This document shows, piece by piece, positions 26,178 through 34,122 of a stretch of DNA of 64,000 bases. Below the pieces are notes generated by a model. The model was not told the origin of the DNA and did not search any database. It saw only the letters and a list, made by a program, of their open reading frames with translations. The first letter of the stretch is position 1; each line of letters starts with the position of its first letter. This stretch comes from Sinomonas atrocyanea (GTDB lineage: Bacteria > Actinomycetota > Actinomycetes > Actinomycetales > Micrococcaceae): assembly GCF_001577305.1 (NCBI RefSeq), contig NZ_CP014518.1, forward strand, positions 3,286,001-3,350,000, written 5' to 3'. The translations under genes and the position numbers were made by a program.

Positions 26178-26846
26178 ATGATCGAGACCATGACGAACGA
26201 GACGAGCCCGACTGCCGACACGCAGTATCCGGAGTCCCTGGGCTTCGGCTTCGCGGAGCTCGTCGCCCTCCTCCAGATGGCGCCGGGCGAGGGCACGGAG
26301 GCAAGCGCGGAGGCCCTGCGCCTGACCGAGGAGGTCAAGGACGTGCGCTGCGTCTCCGCTGGCGCCTCATCCCTCGTGGCCCGCGGCCTGGCCACAGCGT
26401 CCGAGGACGGCGAACTCTCCATCTCCGGTCCTGTCGCGGCCACCGCGCACACACTCGGCACGGCCCACCGGTGGGTCGAGATCACCCTCCTGGCCCCCGA
26501 CCGCAACGACCACGTGTTCACCGTCGACGGGGCCGAGTACTCGATCCTGCTCCAGCCGAGGGCCCAGTACAGCTGGTTCGTCATGGCCAGGAACCCCACG
26601 CTGGGGCTCGCTGAAGGGGACTTCTCCATCGCCAAGGCGCATCTGGCGAGCCGTGCCCAGGCGGGGGTCTCGTTCCTCAACCGCAGCGACCCGGACCACA
26701 TGCTGCTCCTGCGGCGTGCGGACGAGCCCGAGCGCTACATCGTCGGGCTCCTCGCGGCCGGCGCAGAGCAGGCGGACGAGTCCGGCCCGCTGGACGAGTC
26801 CCAGGTGGTGGCCCGCCTCCGCGAATTCCGGGGCGACGCCGCGTGA
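26178..26846 (+). CDS. EspG-like protein B of the WXG100 locus (putative)
   Basis: A 222-residue soluble protein; GAGGGG lies 7 nt before the ATG, and the gene starts 19 nt after the WXG100 gene. It is a paralogue of the 226-residue protein upstream of the effector (shared SAGASSLVAR, GELSISGPVA, ILLQPRAQY). It probably arose by duplication followed by insertion of, or around, the effector gene. If the EspG comparison holds, one copy may handle the effector itself and the other a partner. The next gene overlaps its stop by 4 bp (GTGA). Confidence 0.6.
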   Translation: MIETMTNETSPTADTQYPESLGFGFAELVALLQMAPGEGTEASAEALRLTEEVKDVRCVSAGASSLVARGLATASEDGELSISGPVAATAHTLGTAHRWVEITLLAPDRNDHVFTVDGAEYSILLQPRAQYSWFVMARNPTLGLAEGDFSIAKAHLASRAQAGVSFLNRSDPDHMLLLRRADEPERYIVGLLAAGAEQADESGPLDESQVVARLREFRGDAA

Positions 26847-27253
26847 CGGCCGATCCCGCCCGCGCGGCCCGGGACGAGGCCGCGATCGCCGAGTTCCGCC
26901 GCCTCCGCGACGCCGGCGACCGCCGCATCCTGCACCGCTCCGTGGACGGCGAGCTCGTCCTGTACAGGCCCGATGAGCTCGGCTTCCGCCGGAGCGGACC
27001 CGCCAACACGATCCGCACCCGTCGCGGGGCCCTGGCGCTCGCGGTCGGCACGGGCATCCTGTGCGCGGTGTGCCTCATCGCGGGTGCCGTCGTGGCCGCG
27101 GCAGGCGGACCGGGAGCCGCCATCGCCGTGCCCGGCCTGCTCTTCGGCGCCGTCGCAGCGTGGGCGGCGATCCTTGGCGCCCGCGAACGCCGCGCCGAGG
27201 GGGTACGTGCCTCCCGCGGCGTGCCCGAGCCGTCCACCGGGCCCGGTTCCTGA
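26843..27253 (+). CDS. Two-TM membrane protein closing the WXG100 operon
   Basis: A 136-residue protein with a GTG start overlapping the previous stop by 4 bp. The N-terminal 50 residues are charged and soluble (RDEAAIAEFRRLRDAGDRR, VLYRPDELGFRR), followed by two hydrophobic helices (~65-85 and ~92-112) and a basic-polar tail. Because it is translationally coupled to the last EspG-like gene and follows a putatively membrane-active effector, it is a candidate immunity or accessory protein; this is inference from position only. Confidence 0.6.
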   Translation: MTADPARAARDEAAIAEFRRLRDAGDRRILHRSVDGELVLYRPDELGFRRSGPANTIRTRRGALALAVGTGILCAVCLIAGAVVAAAGGPGAAIAVPGLLFGAVAAWAAILGARERRAEGVRASRGVPEPSTGPGS

Positions 27254-27366
27254 TCCTGCCCCGGCCCGCCCGGTGGTCCCCTGGCCGCGGGCGGCGGCGC
27301 CCGGCGTCGTCCGCGGCGCAGGGCCGAGGTGAGGCGGACGCCACAGCGGCCCACCGCGCTGCGCTC

Positions 27367-27372
27367 TAGAAT
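27367..27372 (+). promoter_or_regulatory. Leaderless promoter -10 of asd
   Basis: TAGAAT followed by 7 nt and the ATG at 27380. An ATG at 27371 overlaps the box and so is unlikely to be the start. Confidence 0.55.
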
Positions 27373-27379
27373 GGTCCCC

Positions 27380-28507
27380 ATGACTTCTTCGGTAGGCTTC
27401 GTCGGCTGGCGTGGCATGGTCGGCTCCGTCCTGATGGAGCGCATGCAGGATGAGGGCGACTTCGCCTCGATCGATCCGGTGTTCTTCTCGACGTCCAACG
27501 CGGGCGGCGCCGCCCCCGCCTTCGCCGAGGGCGCCGGCGCCCTCCAGGACGCGTACGACCTCGAGGCGCTGAAGAAGCTGCCCATCATCGTCACCGCGCA
27601 GGGCGGCGACTACACCAAGCAGGTCCACCCGCAGCTGCGCGCCGCGGGGTGGGACGGCCTCTGGATCGACGCGGCGTCGACGCTGCGGATGAACGAGGAC
27701 TCGATCATCGTCCTCGACCCGGTGAACCGGAGCGTGATCGACGAGGGCCTCGCCTCGGGCGTGAAGGACTTCGTGGGCGGCAACTGCACCGTCTCCTGCA
27801 TGCTCATGGGGCTCGGCGGCCTGTTCCGCAACAACCTCGTCGAATGGGGCACGTCGATGACGTACCAGGCCGCCTCCGGCGGCGGGGCGCGGCACATGCG
27901 CGAGCTCCTCACCCAGTTCGGCACCCTCAACGGTGCGGTGGCCGCGGAACTGTCCGACCCGGCGTCCGCCATCCTCGAGATCGACCGGAAGGTGCTCGCG
28001 GCCCAGCGCGGCGGCGTCGACGCGACCCAGTTCGGGGTGCCGCTCGCGGGCTCGCTCATCCCGTGGATCGACGCCGACCTCGGCAACGGCCAGTCCAAGG
28101 AGGAGTGGAAGGCCGGGGTCGAGACCAACAAGATCCTCGGCACCGCTGCCGGGGCCGCGATCGAGCCCGTGATCATGGACGGCCTCTGCGTGCGGATCGG
28201 CGCCATGCGCTCGCACTCCCAGGCGCTCACCCTCAAGCTCCGCGAGGACCTCTCCGTGGCGGAGATCGAGCGGATCATCGACGCGGACAACGAGTGGGCG
28301 CACGTGGTGCCCAACGAGAAGCAGGCCTCGATGGACCAGCTGACCCCGGTGGCCGCGTCCGGCACCCTCGACATCCCTGTGGGCCGCATCCGCAAGCTCG
28401 AGATGGGCCCCCAGTACATCTCCGCCTTCACGGTGGGCGACCAGCTCCTCTGGGGCGCGGCCGAGCCGCTGCGCCGCATGCTCAAGATCGCCACCGGGAC
28501 GCTCTGA
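27380..28507 (+). CDS. asd: Aspartate-semialdehyde dehydrogenase
   Basis: A 375-residue enzyme reducing aspartyl phosphate to aspartate semialdehyde for lysine, threonine, methionine and diaminopimelate synthesis. The N-terminal NADP motif is [18 protein letters not shown]. The catalytic Cys136 lies in [17 protein letters not shown], and [17 protein letters not shown] and [13 protein letters not shown] follow. The whole protein follows the E. coli/Vibrio-type Asd, rather than the shorter ~345-residue form known from mycobacteria. The start is set by the TAGAAT box 7 nt upstream. A large hairpin follows the gene. Confidence 0.95.
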   Translation: MTSSVGFVGWRGMVGSVLMERMQDEGDFASIDPVFFSTSNAGGAAPAFAEGAGALQDAYDLEALKKLPIIVTAQGGDYTKQVHPQLRAAGWDGLWIDAASTLRMNEDSIIVLDPVNRSVIDEGLASGVKDFVGGNCTVSCMLMGLGGLFRNNLVEWGTSMTYQAASGGGARHMRELLTQFGTLNGAVAAELSDPASAILEIDRKVLAAQRGGVDATQFGVPLAGSLIPWIDADLGNGQSKEEWKAGVETNKILGTAAGAAIEPVIMDGLCVRIGAMRSHSQALTLKLREDLSVAEIERIIDADNEWAHVVPNEKQASMDQLTPVAASGTLDIPVGRIRKLEMGPQYISAFTVGDQLLWGAAEPLRRMLKIATGTL

Positions 28508-28560
28508 CTTTATCGGCCGTCGCCGGCTGGGTTCCGGTTCCGGCGAGGCGACCGGCTGAC

Positions 28561-28626
28561 AAGGGCGGCCCTGGACCGCATGTACGGCCCCGCTCCGGGC
28601 CGCTCATGCGGTCAAGGGCCGCCCTT
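28561..28626. terminator. Long bidirectional terminator hairpin
   Basis: An inverted repeat of aagggcggccct plus gaccgcatg on the left and the complementary strands on the right (28561-28582 with 28605-28626, one mismatch), spanning 66 bp between convergent asd and the DUF559 gene. The outer AAGGG/CCCTT ends suit termination from both sides. Confidence 0.75.
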
Positions 28627-28694
28627 TCCGCTGTGGTGGCTCGCGCATTGTCCTCGGGCCGCTGGCTCCTGCGCGGCCTGGCGGGGTGCCGTGG

Positions 28695-29651
28695 CTAGGC
28701 GGTGCGCCTCCGAGCCCGGGCGATCGCCGCCTCGAGCCGCCGCCGGACCTCTTCCGGCCTCTCGAGGTCGGACCAGCTCAGACGCACAAAGATCCACCCC
28801 TGCTCCATGAGCAGGTTCTCGCGGCGGCGCTCGGCCAGCAGGACCTGCGGCGTGGGGGCGTAGTCCATGTACTTCCCCTCGCCGTCGAACTCGATGATGA
28901 TCCTGAGCTCGATCCACGCGAAGTCCACACGATGTGGGCCTTCGCCCGTCATGAGCCGGAGCTGCGCCACGGGTCGGGCGAAGCCCAGCCGCTCGATCAG
29001 CACGCGGGTGCGCGACTCCCCGACCGACTCCGTCTTGGGTTCCAATGCCTCGAGCACAGCGAGGGCCTGCCGCCGCCCCCGCGGTGAGCCGTTCACGATG
29101 GCCTCACGGATTTCCTCCCGGGACACTCCGCTGAGAAGCGCGCTGTCCCCGACGACCACAGCCTCCTCGAATGGCAGCAGCCGCGCGCAGTCTGCCGCGG
29201 TCCGGGGCTTCGAAGTCACCCTGAGCCGGCGACCACGGCGGATCGCGACAACCACATCCTTCTCGTCCAGGTCGAGTCGGTGGGAGCGCGTGTCGGCGCC
29301 CCGACTCGTCGTGGAGCCCGCGTATTCCGTGGCCACATGCACGAGCGGACCGGAGTTCCACACCGAAAGCCCATGGATGATCGCCGCGCTGCCCAGACAG
29401 TAGACGGATGCCCCGCCGGTCCCCTCGACGTGGGCGTCGATCCGGGCGGCGTCCTTCTCCCACGGCGGCAGGGCGGCCCATCGCCGCGCGAGGATGTACG
29501 CCCCGCGGCGAAGCCGCACGAGCGCCCCGGCCCGGACGGCCTGCGTCAGCAGACGATCGTCAAGCCCAGCATTCCGGAGGGTCGCGGTGGAGGCCACCTC
29601 CGTGCGCGGCCACTTCGGGGCGATCAGCAGTTCTGCAGCGCGCTTGTCCAT
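28695..29651 (-). CDS. AbiEi-like / DUF559 protein
   Basis: A 318-residue protein. The N-terminal ~80 residues match the winged-helix region of AbiEi-type antitoxin-like proteins (LLTQAVRAGALVRLRRGAYI). The C-terminal ~100 residues are a DUF559/Vsr-like endonuclease fold: RVDFAWIELRIIIEFDGEGKY has the acidic D and E-x-D arrangement, followed by RRRENLLMEQGWIFVRLSW. Such fusions are common in actinobacteria. The ATG at 29651 (MDKRAAELLI) has GAGGA about 8 nt upstream. No cognate toxin gene lies next to it. The function is unknown; a role in DNA processing or regulation is possible. Confidence 0.75.
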   Translation of the reverse strand: MDKRAAELLIAPKWPRTEVASTATLRNAGLDDRLLTQAVRAGALVRLRRGAYILARRWAALPPWEKDAARIDAHVEGTGGASVYCLGSAAIIHGLSVWNSGPLVHVATEYAGSTTSRGADTRSHRLDLDEKDVVVAIRRGRRLRVTSKPRTAADCARLLPFEEAVVVGDSALLSGVSREEIREAIVNGSPRGRRQALAVLEALEPKTESVGESRTRVLIERLGFARPVAQLRLMTGEGPHRVDFAWIELRIIIEFDGEGKYMDYAPTPQVLLAERRRENLLMEQGWIFVRLSWSDLERPEEVRRRLEAAIARARRRTA

Positions 29652-29687
29652 GGGCCGATCCTCGCCCGCTGGCGACGAGCGGGGCAA

Positions 29688-29951
29688 CGCGCCCCGGCTC
29701 AGCTGTGGATAACCGCGCGGTCCCGGACGCGGAGGGAGTGCGGCAGGCGTGCTGAGCGATGAGATGGGCTGCCCTGCCCCGCACCAGCGGCCGGGGTCGG
29801 GGCCGCTCGTGCGGGTCGGGGCCGCTCGTGCGGGCGGGGCCGCTCCACCCCGACGACCGCCCCGCCCCCGGCGGGATGGACGGTGAGGCGCGGGCGGCCT
29901 GACGCGGAGGCGCGGGCGGCCCGGCGGTGCGGCGCCCGGGGCCTGACGCGG
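29688..29951. repeat. Noncoding gap with 19-bp tandem repeats
   Basis: A 264-bp gap. gggtcggggccgctcgtgc occurs at 29794-29812 and 29813-29831, with a shorter third unit at 29832-29845. A further GC-rich near-repeat of gcgggcggcc/gacgcgg lies at ~29888-29951 before the AlkZ-like stop. The rest is the promoter side of the DUF559 gene; no other element is seen. Confidence 0.65.
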
Positions 29952-31073
29952 CTACCCAGCCCAGTAGGACTCGATGCGGGCCACCGCCCTGGCCAGCGCC
30001 GCCGAGGCTGCCGGGCCGAGGTCCTCGAACAGCTCCGGCTCCACCCGGGGTGCCGTGGGCCGGCCGCCCTTGGTCCACGTTCCCACCGCCCGGCCGCCCA
30101 CCGTGACCATGGCCTTGAAGAGTCCGTTCGTGCCGGGGACCAGCCGCTGCAGATACGGGTCCGGGATCGCCACGGAACGGTCCGGGTAGCCGATCGCCAG
30201 CTCGTCGAAGCCGGGCACCGCGGCCACGGCGCGGGCCCCGGTCCGGGAGCCTGCGAGCGCGGCGACCTCCTGGCTGCAGAAGAGGGTGCGGCCGGCGTGC
30301 TCCGCTGCGGCGGCCCGGGAAGCCGCCGCTCGGAAGGGACCGCGCACCCGCCCGACCGGCTGCCCGATCCACCAGGCGAAGTCCCGCTCGTCCACCGGCC
30401 CGTGCGAGGCGATGTACCGCTCAGCGAGGTGCTCGAGCGCGTCGTCCCCCGCGAGGCCGGGGCCGGGCGGCAGCCACTCGTCGGCGAGCCGGAACTCCTG
30501 CTGCCGTCCGCGCAGGGGCCCCTGCACTAGCACCATGCGGTGACTGAGGATCGAGATCAGGTGGATGCCGCGCTGGGCGCCGCTGGGCTGCCCGGCCGCC
30601 TCGAAGGCCTCGAACAGTTCGGCCCGGGTCAGGCCCACGCCGCCCGCAAGCCTGTCCTCTGCGACCTTGCGGACCACGGCGACGTCCTCCTCGCTGATCC
30701 CGAGGTTCCGGTGGCGCGACGAGGCCGCACGCATGACGCGCTCGTGCGCGAGACCGACGAACGTCCGTGCGTCCTCCGCCGCCACGGTGAACAACGTGCC
30801 CCGCATGGTCCAGGTGCGCACGATCGAGCCGTTCGCCAGCGCGCCGGCCACCTCGGACGCTGCGCAGGTCCTCGTCCTGAGGCCGATCGCCAGGAGCCCT
30901 GACTGGAGATCCTGGCTCTGCAGGGCTCCCATCCGGCGCACCGCGGCGGCCGGATCGGCCGCCGGCGCGAGCAGGTCCCCTGCCGAGCCGAGCGGAAGCA
31001 GCCCCTGCGCGGCGAGCCTGAGGCGCGCCACCGCCGTCGTGCGCAGCCCGTGCGGCACCCCGGAAGACTCCAT
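29952..31073 (-). CDS. AlkZ-like winged-helix DNA glycosylase family protein
   Basis: A 373-residue protein of the HTH_42/AlkZ (DUF1006) family. The N-terminal motif GALQSQDLQSGLLAIGLRT carries Gln-Ser-Gln, the QxQ pair that AlkZ uses to cut glycosidic bonds in interstrand crosslinks. RTWTMRGTLFTVAAEDA and, in the C-terminal region, PGFDELAIGYPDRS and NGLFKAMVTVGGRAVGTW are family hallmarks. By family knowledge it excises damaged bases or unhooks crosslinks; the substrate here is not shown. An ATG start is used without a strong Shine-Dalgarno. Upstream lies an unusual hairpin-plus-repeat array. Confidence 0.85.
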   Translation of the reverse strand: MESSGVPHGLRTTAVARLRLAAQGLLPLGSAGDLLAPAADPAAAVRRMGALQSQDLQSGLLAIGLRTRTCAASEVAGALANGSIVRTWTMRGTLFTVAAEDARTFVGLAHERVMRAASSRHRNLGISEEDVAVVRKVAEDRLAGGVGLTRAELFEAFEAAGQPSGAQRGIHLISILSHRMVLVQGPLRGRQQEFRLADEWLPPGPGLAGDDALEHLAERYIASHGPVDERDFAWWIGQPVGRVRGPFRAAASRAAAAEHAGRTLFCSQEVAALAGSRTGARAVAAVPGFDELAIGYPDRSVAIPDPYLQRLVPGTNGLFKAMVTVGGRAVGTWTKGGRPTAPRVEPELFEDLGPAASAALARAVARIESYWAG

Positions 31074-31133
31074 GCGTCCATGATCGCCCGGGGTGCGGAC
31101 AGGAGGAGTCCTCTGCGCGCCCGCATTCTGAGG

Positions 31134-31221
31134 GTCACCTTCTGGGAGTCACATCGGGTGACTCCCAGAAGGTGACCTTCAGAAGGTGACCTCCAGAAGA
31201 TGACCTCCAGAAGGTGACTTT
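31134..31221. repeat. 19-bp inverted repeat followed by 14-bp tandem array
   Basis: A perfect 19-bp inverted repeat (31134-31152 with 31158-31176, loop atcgg), then four 14-bp units of cagaaggtgacctt type at 31166-31179, 31180-31193, 31194-31207 and 31208-31221, the first overlapping the hairpin's right arm. It lies between the thiolase stop and the AlkZ-like start, both on the minus strand, in the 162-bp gap 31074-31235. It may act as terminator, as operator array, or both. No CRISPR-like spacers are present. Confidence 0.85.
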
Positions 31222-31235
31222 CAGACGGGGCGGGG

Positions 31236-32447
31236 TCAGCGCTCGAGGAGCAGCGCGTCGCCCTGTCCCCCGCCGCCGCACAGCGCCACGGCGGCGCGTC
31301 CGGAACCGCGGCGCAGCAGCTCGTGCACGGCCGTGACCACCACGCGCGCGCCGGAGGCGCCGATCGGGTGCCCGATCGCGATCGCCCCGCCGTTGACGTT
31401 CACGCGGTCCATCGGCACACCCAGCAGGCCCGCGGAGTGCGCGGCGACCGAGGCGAACGCCTCGTTGATCTCCACGAGGTCCAGCTCGTCCGCGGACCAG
31501 CCCTCCCGCTCGAGCGCGGCGGAGATGGCCTTGGCCGGCTTGTCCGGGAGCGTGGTGTCCGGCCCGGCGATCTGGCCGTGCGCACGCACGACGGCGAGCA
31601 CCTCCAGCCCGCGGCGCTCGGCTTCGGCGCGGGTCGTCAGCACGAGCGCCGAGGCCCCGTCGGAGATGGGCGAGGCGTTCCCCGCGGTGACGGTCCCGTC
31701 CGGGGAGAAGGCGGGCCGCAGCTTCGCGAGGGTCTTGGGGGTCGAGCCGGGCCGGATGCCCTCGTCCTCGGCCACCTCGAGCACCGCGCCCTTGCGCTGC
31801 GGGACCTTGACGGGCACGATCTCTTCCGCCCACAGCCCGGCGGCGGCCGCGGCGCCGGCCCGGACGTGGGAGGCCGACGCGACGGCGTCCGCCTCGTCCC
31901 GGGTGAGCCCGAGGGCGGCGTTGGCCCGGTCGGTCGCGAGCCCCATGGCCTCGTGGTCGAACGCGTCGGTGAGGCCGTCGTGGGCGGTGGCGTCGATGAG
32001 CTCCATCGAGCCGTAGGCGGTCCCGGCCCGGGTGCCGGCCAGCAGGCGCGGGGCCTGGCTCATGGACTCCTGGCCGCCGGCCACGACGATCCGCGCGTCG
32101 CCGAGCCGCAGCATGCGGGCGGCCTCGATCACGGCGGAGAGCCCGGAGAGGCAGACCTTGTTGACCGTGGCCGCGGGCGCGGTGAGCGGGATGCCGGCCG
32201 CGGCGGCGGACTGCCGGGCGGGGTTCTGGCCCGCTCCGGCCTGCAGGACCTGGCCCATGACCACGGCGTCGACGTCCTCGGCGGCGACTCCGGCGCGCCC
32301 GAGCGCCCCGGCGATCGCGGTGCCGCCGAGCTCCACCGCCGTCAGCGCGGCGAGCTGGCCGAGCAGCTTCCCCTGGGGCGAGCGGGCGGCGCCGACGATG
32401 ACCACGTCCTCGGGTCGGGCTGGGCGGCTCTGCGTGTTCTCGTTCAT
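31236..32447 (-). CDS. Acetyl-CoA acetyltransferase (thiolase)
   Basis: A 403-residue thiolase cleaving 3-ketoacyl-CoA or condensing two acetyl-CoA. The nucleophile Cys99 is in NKVCLSGLSAVIEAARML. The second signature, NVNGGAIAIGHPIGASGARV, holds the catalytic His, and the last Cys is in VALCGGGGQGDALLLE. The length is typical. The ATG overlaps the stop of the acyl-CoA synthetase gene upstream (4 bp), making it the last gene of the fad cluster. Confidence 0.93.
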   Translation of the reverse strand: MNENTQSRPARPEDVVIVGAARSPQGKLLGQLAALTAVELGGTAIAGALGRAGVAAEDVDAVVMGQVLQAGAGQNPARQSAAAAGIPLTAPAATVNKVCLSGLSAVIEAARMLRLGDARIVVAGGQESMSQAPRLLAGTRAGTAYGSMELIDATAHDGLTDAFDHEAMGLATDRANAALGLTRDEADAVASASHVRAGAAAAAGLWAEEIVPVKVPQRKGAVLEVAEDEGIRPGSTPKTLAKLRPAFSPDGTVTAGNASPISDGASALVLTTRAEAERRGLEVLAVVRAHGQIAGPDTTLPDKPAKAISAALEREGWSADELDLVEINEAFASVAAHSAGLLGVPMDRVNVNGGAIAIGHPIGASGARVVVTAVHELLRRGSGRAAVALCGGGGQGDALLLER

Positions 32448-34105
32448 CGTGCTCCTTCCGCCGCGGCGAGGGCGCGCAGCTCGTGCTTGAGGGTCTTGCC
32501 GGTGGAGGTCTTGGGCAGTTCGTCGGTGAAGTGGATCTCGCGAGGGACCTTGAACCCGGCGAGGAGACCGCGGACGTGTCCGGAGAGCTCCTCGGCGGTC
32601 AGCGCCGAGCCGCTGGCCCGGACCACGAACGCCACGGGCCGCTCGCCCCAGCGCGGGTCCGGCATGCCGATCACGGCGGCATCGAGCACGTCGGGATGGG
32701 ACACGACGGCCTGCTCGACCTCGATCGTGGAGATGTTCTCGCCGCCGGAGATCACGATGTCCTTGGCGCGGTCCTTGAGCTGGATGTACCCGTCGGGGTG
32801 CATGACACCGAGGTCGCCGGTGTGGAACCAGCCGCCCGCGAACGCGCGCTCAGTGGCGTCGGGGTCCTTGAAGTAGCCGAGCATGACGTTGTTGCCGCGC
32901 AGCACGATCTCGCCGAGCGTCGCCCCGTCCGCGGGCACGTCCCGCAACTCGCCCGGGGTCCCGACCTCGACGATCCGCGCCGCCTCGGCCTGGACCATGC
33001 CCACGCCCTGCCGGGAGAGCCTGGCCGCCCTCTCGTCCGCGTCCAGGGCGCCCCACGCGTCCTGGTACTCGCAGATCGTGTAGGGCCCGTACACCTCGGT
33101 GAGCCCGTACACGTGCACCACGCGCACGCCCAGGTCACCGAGCCGCCGGATGATCGTGGGCGAGGGCGGGGCGCCCGCCGTCGTGATCCGCAGCGGGGCG
33201 GCTCCCCGGCCCGAGAGCGGGTGCGCCTGCTCGGCGTCGGCGATGATCGAGCAGACGGTGGGGGCCCCGCACAGGTGGGTCACGCCGTCGTCGAGCGCGG
33301 CCCAGACCGGCTCGGGCCGGACGGCGCGCAGGCACACGTGGGTGCCTGCCGCAACGGTGACGGCCCAGGGCGTGCACCAGCCGTTGCAGTGGAACATCGG
33401 CAGAGTCCACAGGTAGCGGGTGGCGCCGTCGAAGCCCTGGTGGTGCGCCTCCCCGAGGGCGTTGAGGTAGGCGCCGCGGTGCGAGTAGAGCACGCCCTTG
33501 GGCCTGCCCGTGGTGCCCGACGTGTAGTTGAGGGTGATGGGCGCCTGCTCGTCGTCGACGCCCCACGGCAGGTCCGGCCCGTCCGGTGCGCCCGCGAGGA
33601 GGTCGGCGTACAGCTCGCGCCCGCCGCTGCCGTCCTCACCTGCCCGGCGCACGACGCCGGCCGCCTCCTCGTGCGCGCCCGGCACCTCGGCGTCGGGCAC
33701 CACGACGACCGGCACCTCGGCGGCCGGCCCGCCCAGGCCCGCGACGCCGTCGACGGTCGGGAGCAGTTCCGTGTCCGCGAACAGGAGCACCGCCTCGGAG
33801 TGCTCGAGGATGTACTTCACCTCGTGGGCGGCGAGGCGCGTGTTGAGCGCCACGAGGACGCCGCCGGCGAGCGGCACCGCGAAGTGCGCGATGAGCAGCT
33901 CCGGGACGTTGGGGGCGAGGAACGCGACCCGGTCGCCGGGCTGGATCCGTGCCCGGAGAGCCTGGGCGAGGCGCTGCGCCTCGGCGCCGAACTCGGCGTA
34001 GGTGTAGCGGCGGGCGCCGTGCTCGATCGCGGTCCTGGCGGGGAAGACTGCGGCGGACCGCTCGAGGAAGCGCAGGGGGCTCAGCGCTGAGTAGTTGGCC
34101 TGCAT
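32444..34105 (-). CDS. Acyl-CoA synthetase (FadD-type, AMP-forming)
   Basis: A 553-residue ANL-superfamily enzyme activating a carboxylic acid to its CoA ester with ATP. Motifs: the P-loop TLNYTSGTTGRPKGVLYSHR, VYGLTEVYGP (adenine binding), WFHTGDLGVMHPDGY and the hinge LKDRAKDIVISGGENIS, then a C-terminal Lys in TSTGKTLKHELR. The pattern is that of short/medium/long-chain fatty acyl ligases in the DMSP/propionate-like subgroup; chain length cannot be set by eye. It lies 17 bp downstream of the acyl-CoA dehydrogenase gene and overlaps the thiolase gene by 4 bp. Confidence 0.92.
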   Translation of the reverse strand: MQANYSALSPLRFLERSAAVFPARTAIEHGARRYTYAEFGAEAQRLAQALRARIQPGDRVAFLAPNVPELLIAHFAVPLAGGVLVALNTRLAAHEVKYILEHSEAVLLFADTELLPTVDGVAGLGGPAAEVPVVVVPDAEVPGAHEEAAGVVRRAGEDGSGGRELYADLLAGAPDGPDLPWGVDDEQAPITLNYTSGTTGRPKGVLYSHRGAYLNALGEAHHQGFDGATRYLWTLPMFHCNGWCTPWAVTVAAGTHVCLRAVRPEPVWAALDDGVTHLCGAPTVCSIIADAEQAHPLSGRGAAPLRITTAGAPPSPTIIRRLGDLGVRVVHVYGLTEVYGPYTICEYQDAWGALDADERAARLSRQGVGMVQAEAARIVEVGTPGELRDVPADGATLGEIVLRGNNVMLGYFKDPDATERAFAGGWFHTGDLGVMHPDGYIQLKDRAKDIVISGGENISTIEVEQAVVSHPDVLDAAVIGMPDPRWGERPVAFVVRASGSALTAEELSGHVRGLLAGFKVPREIHFTDELPKTSTGKTLKHELRALAAAEGAR

Positions 34106-34122
34106 CGGTGTCCTCCTCCGGA

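Noticed and set aside
31134..31221. A CRISPR array
   Set aside because: The 14-bp units are directly adjacent without spacers and too short for CRISPR repeats; no cas genes nearby.
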